From positions 62,001 to 126,000 of the forward strand of contig NZ_AUHH01000008.1 of the NCBI RefSeq assembly GCF_000423085.1: a stretch of 64,000 nt of DNA, given 5' to 3'. The first letter of the stretch is position 1; each line of letters begins with the position of its first letter. This DNA is from Granulicoccus phenolivorans DSM 17626 = NBRC 107789 = JCM 15570. GTDB taxonomy: Bacteria; Actinomycetota; Actinomycetes; Propionibacteriales; Propionibacteriaceae. Made by a program: the position numbers and the translations under genes. Shown piece by piece: positions 52,787 through 62,000 of this stretch. The notes beneath the pieces were generated by a model, which was not told the DNA's origin, made no database searches, and saw only the letters and a list, made by a program, of their open reading frames with translations.

Positions 52787-54456
52787 GCGCGTACGCCTCG
52801 AACTCCCTGGACTGGTGGCGCAGCGCGGTGGTCTACCAGATCTATCCGCGCTCGTTCGCCGACGGAAACGGTGACGGCATCGGTGACCTGCGGGGCATCA
52901 TCGACCATCTCGCCCACATCGCGGGCCTGGGCGCGGATGCGATCTGGATCAGCCCCTGGTACCCGTCGCCGCAGGCCGACGGTGGCTACGACGTCGCCGA
53001 CTACCGCGCCATCAACCCCGACTACGGCACCCTCGCCGAGGCCGACGAGCTGGTCGCCGCCGCCCACCGCCGGGGCCTGCGGGTGTTGATCGACCTGGTC
53101 CCCAACCACAGTTCCGACGAACACCGGTGGTTCCGCGACGCGCTCGCCGCCGCCCCCGGTTCCCCGGAGCGATCCCGCTACATCTTCCGCGACGGGCGTG
53201 GGGAACACGGCGAGCTCCCACCGAACAACTGGCAGGGCCAGTTCGGCGGCCCCGCCTGGACCCGGGTCCCCGACGGGCAGTGGTACCTGCACCTGTTCGA
53301 TGTCCGCCAGCCCGACTGGAACTGGGAGAACCCCGAGGTCGCCGCCGAGTTCGACGACGTGCTGCGGTTCTGGTTCGACCGGGGCATCGACGGGTTCCGG
53401 GTCGATGTCGCCGATTCGATGGCCAAGGATCAGACCCTGCCCGATCTGCCGACCGACCGGGCCGGCGCGGTCCGGATGGACAAGTATGTCGGTCACCCGT
53501 CCTGGGACCGCCCCGAACTGGAGCGGATCCATCGCCGCTGGCGGGCGATCGCCGACGAGTACACCGACAGCCCGCAGGGCCCGCGGGTCTTCGTGTCCGA
53601 GGCGTACCTGACCCCGGCGGCCCGGCTGGCCCGCTACGTGGAGCCGGGGCGGCTGCACACCACCTTCAACTTCGACTATCTGCTGGCCGAGTGGAGCGCG
53701 CAGTCGCTGCGGCACGTGATCGATCAGGCCCGGGCGGCGCACGCCGGACTGGGCGCCCCGTGCACCTGGGTACTCGGCAACCACGACCAGGAGCGGATCG
53801 CGACCCGGCTGGGCCGCAGCCGGACCGGGCGTCGCTTCACCGCCGACGGCGTGGCCACCGAGGAGATCGGGGTGCACGACGACTGGTTCAAGCAGTTCCC
53901 GCTGGATCCCGAGCTCGGTCAGCGCCGGGCCCGGGCGGCCGCTCTGCTCGAGCTGGCGCTGCCGGGTGGGGCGTACGTGTATCAGGGCGAGGAACTCGGC
54001 CTGCCCGAGGTGCTGGACCTGCCCGAGGACGCGCTGCGCGATCCGACCTGGGAACGGTCGGGGCACCGGATGCGCGGCCGGGACGGCTGCCGGGTCCCGA
54101 TTCCGTGGACCGCCGAGCCGGGGTACGGCTGGGGGCAGCCGACGTGGCTGCCGCAGCCGGCGGACTGGGCCGGGTTCAGCGTCGAAGAGCAGGACGGGGA
54201 CATCTCGGGGTTCCTCGAGCTGTACCGGGCCGCACTCTCCTATCGCCGCGGCCTGGCGGCGCTGGGGGACGGCGATCTGACCTGGCTGGATGCCGGGGAG
54301 AACGTGCTGGCCTTCACCCGCGAACCCGGCTTCACCTGCATCGTGAACTTCGGCGAGCAGCCGGTCCGCCTGCCCGCCGGTGAGGTGCTGCTGGCCTCGG
54401 CCCATCTGCGGGGCGGGACGCTGGGACCGGACGAGGCTGCCTGGATCGAACGCTGA
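52783..54456 (+). CDS. GH13 alpha-glucosidase
   Basis: Retaining alpha-glycosidase of family GH13, 557 residues, probably hydrolysing maltose, isomaltose or sucrose-type sugars in the cytoplasm. Conserved regions: DLVPNHSSDEH near residue 105, GFRVDVAD with the nucleophile Asp near residue 208, FVSEAYL with the acid Glu near residue 272, and LGNHDQER near residue 328. The N-terminus WWRSAVVYQIYPRSFADGNG is typical of the oligo-1,6-glucosidase/alpha-glucosidase group. The GTG at 52783 overlaps glbO by four bases, ending a run of four overlapping genes. Confidence 0.94.
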   Translation: MSAYASNSLDWWRSAVVYQIYPRSFADGNGDGIGDLRGIIDHLAHIAGLGADAIWISPWYPSPQADGGYDVADYRAINPDYGTLAEADELVAAAHRRGLRVLIDLVPNHSSDEHRWFRDALAAAPGSPERSRYIFRDGRGEHGELPPNNWQGQFGGPAWTRVPDGQWYLHLFDVRQPDWNWENPEVAAEFDDVLRFWFDRGIDGFRVDVADSMAKDQTLPDLPTDRAGAVRMDKYVGHPSWDRPELERIHRRWRAIADEYTDSPQGPRVFVSEAYLTPAARLARYVEPGRLHTTFNFDYLLAEWSAQSLRHVIDQARAAHAGLGAPCTWVLGNHDQERIATRLGRSRTGRRFTADGVATEEIGVHDDWFKQFPLDPELGQRRARAAALLELALPGGAYVYQGEELGLPEVLDLPEDALRDPTWERSGHRMRGRDGCRVPIPWTAEPGYGWGQPTWLPQPADWAGFSVEEQDGDISGFLELYRAALSYRRGLAALGDGDLTWLDAGENVLAFTREPGFTCIVNFGEQPVRLPAGEVLLASAHLRGGTLGPDEAAWIER

Positions 54457-54489
54457 CCGGATCGAAACTGCGTGTTCGGCCGGCCGGGC

Positions 54490-55374
54490 TCACTCGGCCG
54501 GCAGCATCCAGGACTGCGCCGCCGCGCGCAGGAGGGTCGGCATCCGGACCGGTACCCCGTCGCGGGTGAGCACCTGAACCGTACGCCCGCTCGCTTTCAC
54601 CGTGCCGGTCTCGACATCGCGCATCTCCTGGGCCACCACCGAGGAGGTGACTCCGAGCGACTGGACCGCGGAGACCACCTCGAACGGGCGCCGGCGCGGC
54701 TCGGTCTGGCTGTGGTACTCCACGTCCTGGCGGGCGACCATGATGCGCAGTCCCGGCATGTCCATCCCGGTGTCGAGCAGGGCCTGGATCCGCCCCTCCT
54801 GGAAGTACTCCAGGTAGGTGGTGTTGTTGACGTGGCCGTACCGGTCGACATCGGACCAGCGCACCTGCAGCGGGTGCCGGTGCGCGGCGGCCGCCCCGAT
54901 GGCCCGGTGCCGGATCCGGCCCAGCGGGAACCCCGGGCGGCCGTCGGCCAGGGCGCGCGCGGCGAACCAGGACCGCTCCTGCTCGGTGAACCGGCGTACC
55001 GTGCCGTCGTCGAAGTTGAGCGGGCACAGCGTCGTGGTCGCGCGGTGCACCAGGGTCTCCCCCTGCAGGATCTCGTACGCCAGCACCAGCCGGGCCGCAC
55101 CGACCGAGGCGGTCCAGATCCGGGTCCGCAGCGGTTGTCCCGGCACGTAGTGGATCTCCTGGAGATACTCCAGTTGGTGGGCGGTGACCACGATGCCCTC
55201 GTCGAGCAGGGTCCGGCAGGGCCCGGCCAACAGGAAGTCGGTCCGGGCCTCCTGCAGGTAGCCGGCGATCTGGACATTGTTCACGTGCCCGGCACGGTCC
55301 TGGTCCGACCAACGGGTCAGGGTGTCGAACTCCAGCGGACTCACCACGCCCAGCGTGGCGCCGCCTGTGGTCAT
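54490..55374 (-). CDS. Double-hotdog acyl-CoA thioesterase-like protein
   Basis: A 294-residue protein with two hotdog domains, each with the D-x-x-GHVNN motif: RWSDQDRAGHVNNVQIAGYL in the first half and RWSDVDRYGHVNNTTYLEYF in the second. These are 4-hydroxybenzoyl-CoA thioesterase-type active sites, so it probably releases acids from CoA esters. The ATG at 55374 overlaps the stop of the acyl-CoA ligase by four bases, so a synthetase and a thioesterase are made together. The fold duplication is visible directly. Confidence 0.9.
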   Translation of the reverse strand: MTTGGATLGVVSPLEFDTLTRWSDQDRAGHVNNVQIAGYLQEARTDFLLAGPCRTLLDEGIVVTAHQLEYLQEIHYVPGQPLRTRIWTASVGAARLVLAYEILQGETLVHRATTTLCPLNFDDGTVRRFTEQERSWFAARALADGRPGFPLGRIRHRAIGAAAAHRHPLQVRWSDVDRYGHVNNTTYLEYFQEGRIQALLDTGMDMPGLRIMVARQDVEYHSQTEPRRRPFEVVSAVQSLGVTSSVVAQEMRDVETGTVKASGRTVQVLTRDGVPVRMPTLLRAAAQSWMLPAE

Positions 55375-57209
55375 TCCGGCTCCGCCTCGTACATGCTGTC
55401 GAGTTCCTTGGCGTACAGGTTGGTGATCCGGCTGCGGCGGATCTTCATGTTCGCGGTCACCTCACCGGCGTCGAGGTTGAACTCCTCGGGCAGGATGGTG
55501 AACTTCTTGACCGTCTCCCAGCGCTCGAGCCGCTCGTTGCCGCGGTCGATCCAGCGCTGGATCATTGCCCGGGTCTCCGGGTGCTCGGTGAGCTCGCGGT
55601 AGGTGAGGTCCTTGAGCTTGCCCTGATCGTGGGTCTCGGCCCAGCCCTTCATCGCGTCCGGATCGAGGGTGACCAGCGCCGAGATGTACTTGCGCCCCTC
55701 GCCGTACGCCACGACCTGGGAGATGTAGGGGCAGTTGGCCACGATGGCGCCCTCGACCTTCTGCGGAGCGACGAACTTGCCGCCGGAGGTCTTGATCAGA
55801 TCCTTCTTGCGATCGGTGATCCGCAGGTAGCCGTCGGCGTCGACCTCGCCGATGTCGCCGGTGTGGAACCAGCCGTCCTCGGTGAACGCCTCCGCGGTCC
55901 GCTCGGGCAGGTTGTGGTAGCTGCGCATCACCCCGGGGCCCTTGAGCAGGATCTCGCCGTCCTCGGCGATCCGGCATTCGGTCCCCGGCACCGGCGGACC
56001 GACCGTTCCCGGCCGCGGCGTCCGCGGGTGGTTGACGAAGCTGATCGCGGAGGTTTCGGTCAGACCGTAGCCCTCCAGGACGGGGATCCCGGCGGCGAAG
56101 AACCATTCCTGGACCTGCTGGGAGAGTTTGGCCGATCCCGAGATCAGAAACTCCAGCTTGCCGCCGAGGCGGGCCTTGAGCTTGGAGAAGACGAGTTTGT
56201 CGGCGACGGCGTACTGGGCGGCCAACGTCCTGGGCACCGGCTTGTGCTGCTGCAGCAGGGCGAAGCGGCGCTTGCCGACCGAGAAGGCCCAGCGCGAGAT
56301 CCGGGCCTTCAGCCCCGAGGCGGTGCTGCGCATCACCGTCGCGCGGACCTTCTCGAAGATCCGCGGCGCGCCGCACATGAAGGTCGGGCTGAGCTTGCCG
56401 AGGTTGTCCACGATCCGGTCCAGCCGGCCGTCGACCGCGGCCCGGAAGCCGATCTGCAGCTGGGCGGCCAACAGCACGCGCCCGAACACGTGCGACAGCG
56501 GCAGCCACAGCAGGTGCTCGGCGTTCTGGTCGATGATGTCCATGACCTCGACCGCGCGGGCCTCGTAGGCCCACACATCATGGTGCAGGCGGACTCCCTT
56601 GGGCCGACCCGTGGTGCCGGAGGTGTAGATCAGGGTGGCCAGCATGTCCGGAGTGGTCCGGGCGATCGCTTCGTCGACCGCGTTCGGGTGCTCGGCCAGA
56701 TAGGCTTTGCCCCGCGCGTGGAGCTGGTCCCAGGTGACGATGAGGTCGTCGTCATGAGTGCCGTCGATCAGCACGATCGCCAGCAACTGCTCGCGCAGTT
56801 CGGGATGCTTGAGAACCTTGTCCACCTGGGCGACGTTCTCGGCCACCACGATCCGGGCGCCGGAGTCGGTGATGATGTAGGCGACGTCCTCGTCATGGGT
56901 CGACGGGTAGATCGTCGTGGTCGCCCCACCGGCACAGGAAACCGCCAGGTCGGCAAGGATCCAGTCGATCCGGGTGGAGCCGGCGATCGCGACCCGATCC
57001 TCGAACTGCAGCCCCAGGTCGAGCAGGCCGGCCGCCAATTCGAACACGGTGTGCTTGGTCTGCCGCCAGGTCATCGCGACCCAGTTCTCGTTCGCGTCCG
57101 GATAGCGGAAGGCGACCAGATCGGGGGTGGCCGCCACCCGGCGGACCAGCATCGCGCTGTAGGACGGGGCCCGATCTGCCAGACGTGCTTCCAGTGTGGT
57201 GTCGGTCAT
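55371..57209 (-). CDS. Long-chain fatty-acid-CoA ligase (FadD15-like)
   Basis: AMP-forming ligase that activates long-chain fatty acids, 612 residues. The P-loop is IYTSGTTGRPKGVRLHH near residue 193, followed by FISGSAKLSQQVQEWFFAAG, GYGLTETSAISFVNHP and GWFHTGDIGEVDADGYLRIT with DRKKDLIKTSGGKFVAP, the long-chain ligase pattern. Start ATG 57209, divergent from marR. A paired thioesterase follows. Confidence 0.93.
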   Translation of the reverse strand: MTDTTLEARLADRAPSYSAMLVRRVAATPDLVAFRYPDANENWVAMTWRQTKHTVFELAAGLLDLGLQFEDRVAIAGSTRIDWILADLAVSCAGGATTTIYPSTHDEDVAYIITDSGARIVVAENVAQVDKVLKHPELREQLLAIVLIDGTHDDDLIVTWDQLHARGKAYLAEHPNAVDEAIARTTPDMLATLIYTSGTTGRPKGVRLHHDVWAYEARAVEVMDIIDQNAEHLLWLPLSHVFGRVLLAAQLQIGFRAAVDGRLDRIVDNLGKLSPTFMCGAPRIFEKVRATVMRSTASGLKARISRWAFSVGKRRFALLQQHKPVPRTLAAQYAVADKLVFSKLKARLGGKLEFLISGSAKLSQQVQEWFFAAGIPVLEGYGLTETSAISFVNHPRTPRPGTVGPPVPGTECRIAEDGEILLKGPGVMRSYHNLPERTAEAFTEDGWFHTGDIGEVDADGYLRITDRKKDLIKTSGGKFVAPQKVEGAIVANCPYISQVVAYGEGRKYISALVTLDPDAMKGWAETHDQGKLKDLTYRELTEHPETRAMIQRWIDRGNERLERWETVKKFTILPEEFNLDAGEVTANMKIRRSRITNLYAKELDSMYEAEPE

Positions 57210-57318
57210 CGACTTCCCTCCGAGATGGTCAGCTGCGGCGTCGTCCGAGCCTATCGCGGCGCCTCCGCGCGGCCGCGCCGGGTCGACATTCTTGGGTTCT
57301 CCCCAGCCCGCAAATATG

Positions 57319-57330
57319 TTGAATCATCAA
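57319..57330. promoter_or_regulatory. Inverted repeat in the fadD-marR intergenic region
   Basis: TTGAATCATCAA pairs as TTGA/TCAA around four bases and lies 20 bases before the marR ATG, in an AT-rich stretch between two divergent genes. It fits a MarR-type operator that could control both genes. Confidence 0.45.
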
Positions 57331-57350
57331 TCACTTGCTAGACTGGGGTC

Positions 57351-57806
57351 ATGAATGATACCGAGAGCATCGCGTGGTTGGACCAGGAGCAGCAGCAGAT
57401 CTGGCGTACCTACCTGCTCGGTGTCGCCCGGATCAATCAGCGCCTGGACGACGACCTGCGTGAGTTCGGGATCGATCTGGCCGAGTACGAGATCCTGGTC
57501 TGCCTCGAGGAGGTCCCCGAGCATCGGCTGCGGATGTCGGAGCTCGCCGATGCGGTGCACCAGTCGCGGTCCCGGCTCACCCATACCATCGCGCGGATGG
57601 AGCGCGCCGGGTTGGTGGAGCGGGTCAACTGCCCCACCGATCGGCGTGGGGTGTGGGCGCAGATCACCGACAGCGGGCTGGAGTTGTTGCGCCGGGCCGC
57701 ACCGGTCCATGTCGCCGGAGTGCGGCGCAACTTCGTCGAGGTGGCCGATCCGGAGGACTTCCGGGCGATCGGGCGGACGTTCGCGAAGGTGCTCGAGGTC
57801 GAGTGA
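57351..57806 (+). CDS. MarR-family regulator
   Basis: Winged-helix regulator, 151 residues. GIDLAEYEILVCLEEVPEH, MSELADAVHQSRSRLTHTI (recognition helix) and ERVNCPTDRRGVWAQITDSG (wing) are the MarR core. The ATG at 57351 follows an inverted repeat. It is divergent from the fadD-thioesterase pair and lies 30 bases before the large dehydrogenase gene, so either could be its target. A fatty acid or hydroxy acid inducer would fit; that is inference. Confidence 0.92.
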   Translation: MNDTESIAWLDQEQQQIWRTYLLGVARINQRLDDDLREFGIDLAEYEILVCLEEVPEHRLRMSELADAVHQSRSRLTHTIARMERAGLVERVNCPTDRRGVWAQITDSGLELLRRAAPVHVAGVRRNFVEVADPEDFRAIGRTFAKVLEVE

Positions 57807-57836
57807 CCCCCGCGGTCCGGCTCTAGACTGGCCGCC

Positions 57837-60650
57837 ATGACCGATCTCCGCGAAGCTCCCGAGGCGCTGGATACCGCGCTGACCCGTTTTCTGGCCGCCG
57901 CCGAGCGCCGGGGACTCACCGAGATCATCGACGATTCGTCCCTGGCCCGCGCGCTGTACGCCTCCGACGCCTCGCTGTATCGCGTCGTCCCCCAGGCGAT
58001 CGCGACCCCGCGTACCACCGATGAACTGGTCGCGTTGCTGGACCTGGCCCGCGATGCCGGGCTGCCGCTGACCGCCCGCGGTTCGGGTACCTCCTGTGCG
58101 GGCAACGCGGTGGGTCCGGGCCTGGTGGTGGACCTGCGCCGACATCTGCACGAGATCATCGAGATCGATCCGGCGGCGATGACCGCCCGGGTCCAGCCCG
58201 GGGTGGTGCAGCAGACCCTGAATCGGGAGACCCTGGCGCACGGGATGAAGTTCGGCCCCGATCCCTCGACCAGTACGCGATGCACCATCGGCGGGATGAT
58301 CGGCAACAACGCCTGCGGCCCGCGGGGCCTGGGGTACGGGCGTACGGCCGACAATGTGATCGCCCTGGAGGTGGTGCTCGGCACCGGCGAGCGACTCACT
58401 GTCGGCTCGGGCCAGGACACCGACTCTCCCGCGCTGACCGCGCTGCAGCGGCTGGTGCAGGAGAACCTGGCCACCATCCGGACCCAGTTCGGCCTGTTCG
58501 GACGGCAGGTGTCCGGCTATTCGATGGAGCATCTGCTGCCGGAGAACGGTTTCGATGTCGCCAAGTTCCTGGTCGGGACCGAGGGCACCCTGGCCACCAT
58601 CGTGTCGGCGCAGGTGAAGCTGGTCGCCGATCTGCCGCACAAGGCGATGATCGCGCTGGGCTATCCGACGATGCCGGATGCCGGGGACGATGCGGCACTG
58701 CTGCTGCCCCATCACCCGACCGCCGCGGAGGGCCTGGACCGGCGGATCGTGAACGTGGTCGCGCACAAGCACGGGCTCGACTCGATCCCGAAGCTGCCCA
58801 ACGGGGACGGCTGGATCTTCGTCGAACTGGCCGACACCGATCCGGACCGACTGGCCGAACGGACCGCTGCCCTGATGGCCGACACCCGCCACATCGACGG
58901 CTGGGTGGTGCAGGATCCCGCCGAGGCCGCCGCGCTGTGGAAGATCCGCGCCGACGGGGCCGGGCTGGCCGGGGTCAGCCTGGCCAAGCCGGCGTACGCC
59001 GGGTGGGAGGATGCCGCGGTCCGCCCGGAGAATCTGGGCGCCTACCTGCGCGACTTCGATGCCCTGCTGACCAAGTACGGGCTGCACGGGCTGCCGTACG
59101 GGCATTTCGGGGACGGCTGTGTGCACTGCCGCATCGACTTCCCGCTCGATGAACCCGATGGCGAACTGCGCTACCGGGACTTCGTCACCGAGGCGGCCGA
59201 GCTGGTTGCCGGGTACGGCGGGTCGATGAGCGGGGAGCACGGCGACGGCCGGGCCCGCTCGGCGCTGCTGCCGATCATGTACTCCCCCGAGGCGCTGACC
59301 CTGATGCAGCAGGTCAAGCAGATCTTCGATCCGCGCAATCTGCTGAATCCGGGGGTGCTGGTCGACCCGGATCCGGTGGTGCAGAACCTGCGGGTGCCGC
59401 AGATGCGCAATGCGCCCCTGCGGCGTACCGATGACAAGCTGGTGTGGCAGATCCACGCCTGCACCGGGGTCGGCAAATGTGTCTCGGACACCCTCGGGTC
59501 GGGGTCGGTGATGTGCCCCTCGTACCAGGCCACGCGCGAGGAGAAGGACTCCACCCGCGGCCGGGCGCGGGTGCTGCAGGAGATGATCAACGGCGGGGTG
59601 GTCTCCGGCTGGGACGCCCCCGAGCTGAACCAGGCGCTGGACCTGTGCCTGTCCTGCAAGGGTTGTTATCGCGAGTGTCCGACCGGGATCGACATGGCGC
59701 ACTACAAGTCGGTCGCGCTGGACCGCAAGTACGAGGGCCGGGTACGCCCGCGCAGCCACTACCTGATGGGCTGGTTGCCGCGCTGGGGCCGGCTGATCTC
59801 GAAGCTGCGCATCGGGGCCCTGGTGAATGCCGCGGCCAGCGCGCCGGGCCTGCGTCGGCTGGTGAAGTGGACCGCGCAGGTCGATCAGCGGCGCAGCATT
59901 CCGCGTTTCGCCAGTGGGTCGAACAAGGCGCGGACGTCGATCCCGGCCACCTCGGGCAAGCCGGTCGCGATCTGGGTGGATTCGTTCTCCGAGTCGTTCG
60001 CCTTCGACGGGCTGCCGGCCCTGGTCGACGTGCTGATCGCCGCCGGGTACGCCCCGCGGTTCATCGAGGACCGGGCCTGCTGCGGGTTGACCTGGATCAG
60101 CACCGGGCAGCGGGACGGGGCGAAGGCGCAGTTGGCGCACGCCCTGGATGTGCTGCACCCGATCGTGGCCGCCGGGACGCCGATCATCGGGGTCGAGCCG
60201 TCGTGTCTGGCGGTGTGGCGCTCGGATGCCGCCGAACTGCTGGATGATCCGCGGGTGGCCGAGGTGGCCGCCGGGATCCACACCCTGGCCGAGTTGCTGG
60301 CGCAGACCCCGGATTGGCAGGCGCCCGACCTGACCGGCGTACGCGTGGTGGCGCAGCCGCACTGTCACCACGCCTCGGTGCTGGGCTGGCAGACCGACGA
60401 GTCGCTGCTGGCCGGGGCCGGCGCGGAGGTGACCACCGTGTCGGGCTGCTGTGGGCTGGCGGGCAACTTCGGGGTCGAGCAGGGGCATTACGAGGTCTCG
60501 GTCGCGGTCGCGGAGGATCATTTCCTGCCGGCGGTGCGCGCGGCCGGGGAGGATGCGGTGGTGCTGGCCGATGGGTTCTCCTGCCGGCTGCAGCTGGAGC
60601 AGTTGGAGCAGCGTCGGGCGATCACCCTGGCGCAGTTGCTGGCGCGCTGA
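57837..60650 (+). CDS. FAD-linked oxidase/Fe-S oxidoreductase fusion (D-2-hydroxyacid dehydrogenase type)
   Basis: A 937-residue fusion that oxidises a D-2-hydroxy acid and passes electrons through an iron-sulphur cluster, probably to quinone. The FAD-binding PCMH domain has LTARGSGTSCAGNAVGPG and IGGMIGNNACGPRGLGYG; the FAD-oxidase C-terminal domain has YGHFGDGCVHCRI and GEHGDGRARSALLPIMY. A ferredoxin-like part follows with HACTGVGKCV and CLSCKGCYRECPTGID, then two CCG domains (ACCGLTW, SGCCGLAGNFG). Start ATG 57837. It abuts the convergent gene with no gap at 60650/60651. Lactate, 2-hydroxyglutarate or another acid is possible. Confidence 0.92.
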   Translation: MTDLREAPEALDTALTRFLAAAERRGLTEIIDDSSLARALYASDASLYRVVPQAIATPRTTDELVALLDLARDAGLPLTARGSGTSCAGNAVGPGLVVDLRRHLHEIIEIDPAAMTARVQPGVVQQTLNRETLAHGMKFGPDPSTSTRCTIGGMIGNNACGPRGLGYGRTADNVIALEVVLGTGERLTVGSGQDTDSPALTALQRLVQENLATIRTQFGLFGRQVSGYSMEHLLPENGFDVAKFLVGTEGTLATIVSAQVKLVADLPHKAMIALGYPTMPDAGDDAALLLPHHPTAAEGLDRRIVNVVAHKHGLDSIPKLPNGDGWIFVELADTDPDRLAERTAALMADTRHIDGWVVQDPAEAAALWKIRADGAGLAGVSLAKPAYAGWEDAAVRPENLGAYLRDFDALLTKYGLHGLPYGHFGDGCVHCRIDFPLDEPDGELRYRDFVTEAAELVAGYGGSMSGEHGDGRARSALLPIMYSPEALTLMQQVKQIFDPRNLLNPGVLVDPDPVVQNLRVPQMRNAPLRRTDDKLVWQIHACTGVGKCVSDTLGSGSVMCPSYQATREEKDSTRGRARVLQEMINGGVVSGWDAPELNQALDLCLSCKGCYRECPTGIDMAHYKSVALDRKYEGRVRPRSHYLMGWLPRWGRLISKLRIGALVNAAASAPGLRRLVKWTAQVDQRRSIPRFASGSNKARTSIPATSGKPVAIWVDSFSESFAFDGLPALVDVLIAAGYAPRFIEDRACCGLTWISTGQRDGAKAQLAHALDVLHPIVAAGTPIIGVEPSCLAVWRSDAAELLDDPRVAEVAAGIHTLAELLAQTPDWQAPDLTGVRVVAQPHCHHASVLGWQTDESLLAGAGAEVTTVSGCCGLAGNFGVEQGHYEVSVAVAEDHFLPAVRAAGEDAVVLADGFSCRLQLEQLEQRRAITLAQLLAR

Positions 60651-61133
60651 TCAGCGCAGCGTCGGGGTGCTCAGGGCCCGGGCCGCGGCGTCGAGCTGCG
60701 GCAGGTTGTGGGTCAGGTACTGCGTGACCCAGCTGGTTCTCCCGGCCGGGCCACCGACGGTGATCGCCGGCAGCCGACCGAGGGTGGTGGGGGTGATGCT
60801 GACCTGTGCCCACGGAATCTGCACGGGGCCGGACGCGGTGTTCACGATGACTCCGTCGCGGCGCAGCACCCACGCCACGCCATTCGGGGCCTCGGCCTTG
60901 GCGTACGCGGGAGTGAACGCGCCCACCATGATCAGCACGGCGTAGCCGAGGAGGAACACGGCCAGCACGCCGAACAGGAGCGCGATGGCCCACCCCACGG
61001 TGACCAGTTGCAGGATCGCCAGCCCCCCGAACAGCAGTGCGGGGATCAGTTGGATCGCACCGAGCAGCATTTCCTTGCGGCGGACCCGCCGGAGGAGTTC
61101 GCCGTTGCGATAGCCCACCACCAGTTCGTTCAT
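60651..61133 (-). CDS. Membrane protein, first of two tandem paralogues
   Basis: A 160-residue protein with two hydrophobic segments (around residues 23-43 and 46-72) followed by a soluble domain containing EAPNGVAWVLRRDGVIVNT and VTQYLTHNLPQLDAAARAL. The N-terminus ELVVGYRNGELLRRVRRKEM resembles that of its neighbour at 61175-61663 and both share EAPNGVAWVLRRDG near-identically. Start ATG 61133. Function unknown; a PH-like or bacterial PH domain is possible in the soluble part but not confirmed. Confidence 0.78.
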   Translation of the reverse strand: MNELVVGYRNGELLRRVRRKEMLLGAIQLIPALLFGGLAILQLVTVGWAIALLFGVLAVFLLGYAVLIMVGAFTPAYAKAEAPNGVAWVLRRDGVIVNTASGPVQIPWAQVSITPTTLGRLPAITVGGPAGRTSWVTQYLTHNLPQLDAAARALSTPTLR

Positions 61134-61174
61134 GCCGGGCAGTCTAGGAGCCGGGCAGTCCAGAAGCCGCGCGG

Positions 61175-61663
61175 TCAACTCCAGATCGGCTGGCTCAGCT
61201 GGCGTGCGGCGGCGTCCAGTTGCTGCTGGTTGTGGGTGAGGTACTCCGCGGCGTAGGTGGTCGTGGCCTGCGGGCCACCGACGCTGACCGCGGGCTGTCC
61301 GGCGACGGTGGCAGCACTGATCCGCACCTGGGACCACGGGGTGTGCACCGGCCCGCGCGGGGTGTTGACCATGACCCCGTCGCGGCGCAGCACCCAGGCA
61401 ACGCCGTTGGGGGCTTCGGCCCTGGCCGTACCCGGGATGAACAGGCCGGCCATCATCAGTACGCCGAGCACCGCGAGCAGACCGACGACGATCCCGATCG
61501 CCAGCAGCACCGCCGGCGGGAAGATCGAGTTCAGGAAGAGCACGAAGTAGGCAACCACAAAAAGCAATCCGGGGAGGAGGCACAAAGCACCCAGCATCGC
61601 GTGCTTGACGCGCAGCTTTTTGCGTAGTTCCCCGTTGCGGTAGCCGACGACCAGTTCATCCAT
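61175..61663 (-). CDS. Membrane protein, second of two tandem paralogues
   Basis: A 162-residue protein clearly related to the gene downstream: DELVVGYRNGELRKKLR at the start, two hydrophobic segments near residues 23-72, then AEAPNGVAWVLRRDGVMVNT and AEYLTHNQQQLDAAARQLSQ. Both are on the minus strand with 41 bases between, so they arose by tandem duplication. The ATG at 61663 is chosen by alignment with the paralogue; the frame extends upstream to 61762. Function unknown. Confidence 0.76.
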   Translation of the reverse strand: MDELVVGYRNGELRKKLRVKHAMLGALCLLPGLLFVVAYFVLFLNSIFPPAVLLAIGIVVGLLAVLGVLMMAGLFIPGTARAEAPNGVAWVLRRDGVMVNTPRGPVHTPWSQVRISAATVAGQPAVSVGGPQATTTYAAEYLTHNQQQLDAAARQLSQPIWS

Positions 61664-61715
61664 GCGCAGCACTGTACGACCGCGTCGGCCCGAACCGAGA
61701 GTCCGGAGTCCGGGC

Positions 61716-61994
61716 TCAGCCGCGGGCTCGCGCTCCATACCGCTGCCGAGCAGCCTCCCCACTGGTTCCGATCGCGTCGCCTACTTGGCGCCAAGAGATG
61801 TGCTGGTGCCGAGCGGCCCTCACTGCCTCGGCAAGCTCACTTTCCGCTGCATCCCGCCGCCAGGCCGCGAGCCGAACCGCCATCAGGGGCGGCAGCGGAG
61901 CATCCTGATCACCGGGCGCAGGTGAATACCCCTCAAAGGCATCGGCGAATTCATCCGCACGAGCCGCAAGTTCCTCGATCGAGCGTCGGGTCAT
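61716..61994 (-). CDS. Small helix-turn-helix protein, possible antitoxin
   Basis: A 92-residue acidic protein with a C-terminal helix-turn-helix-like segment (HISWRQVGDAIGTSGEAARQ) and a helical N-terminal part (SIEELAARADEFADAFEGY). It follows a gene of 84 residues by six bases on the same strand. This size and arrangement resemble type II toxin-antitoxin pairs with a DNA-binding antitoxin. Start ATG 61994. Family not identified with confidence. Confidence 0.65.
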   Translation of the reverse strand: MTRRSIEELAARADEFADAFEGYSPAPGDQDAPLPPLMAVRLAAWRRDAAESELAEAVRAARHQHISWRQVGDAIGTSGEAARQRYGARARG

Positions 61995-62000
61995 GCCAGT

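Noticed and set aside
57327-60521. A 1,064-codon open frame opposite marR and the FAD/Fe-S dehydrogenase
   Set aside because: Antisense shadow of a clear dehydrogenase with all its motifs; composition is again Arg/Gly/His-rich.
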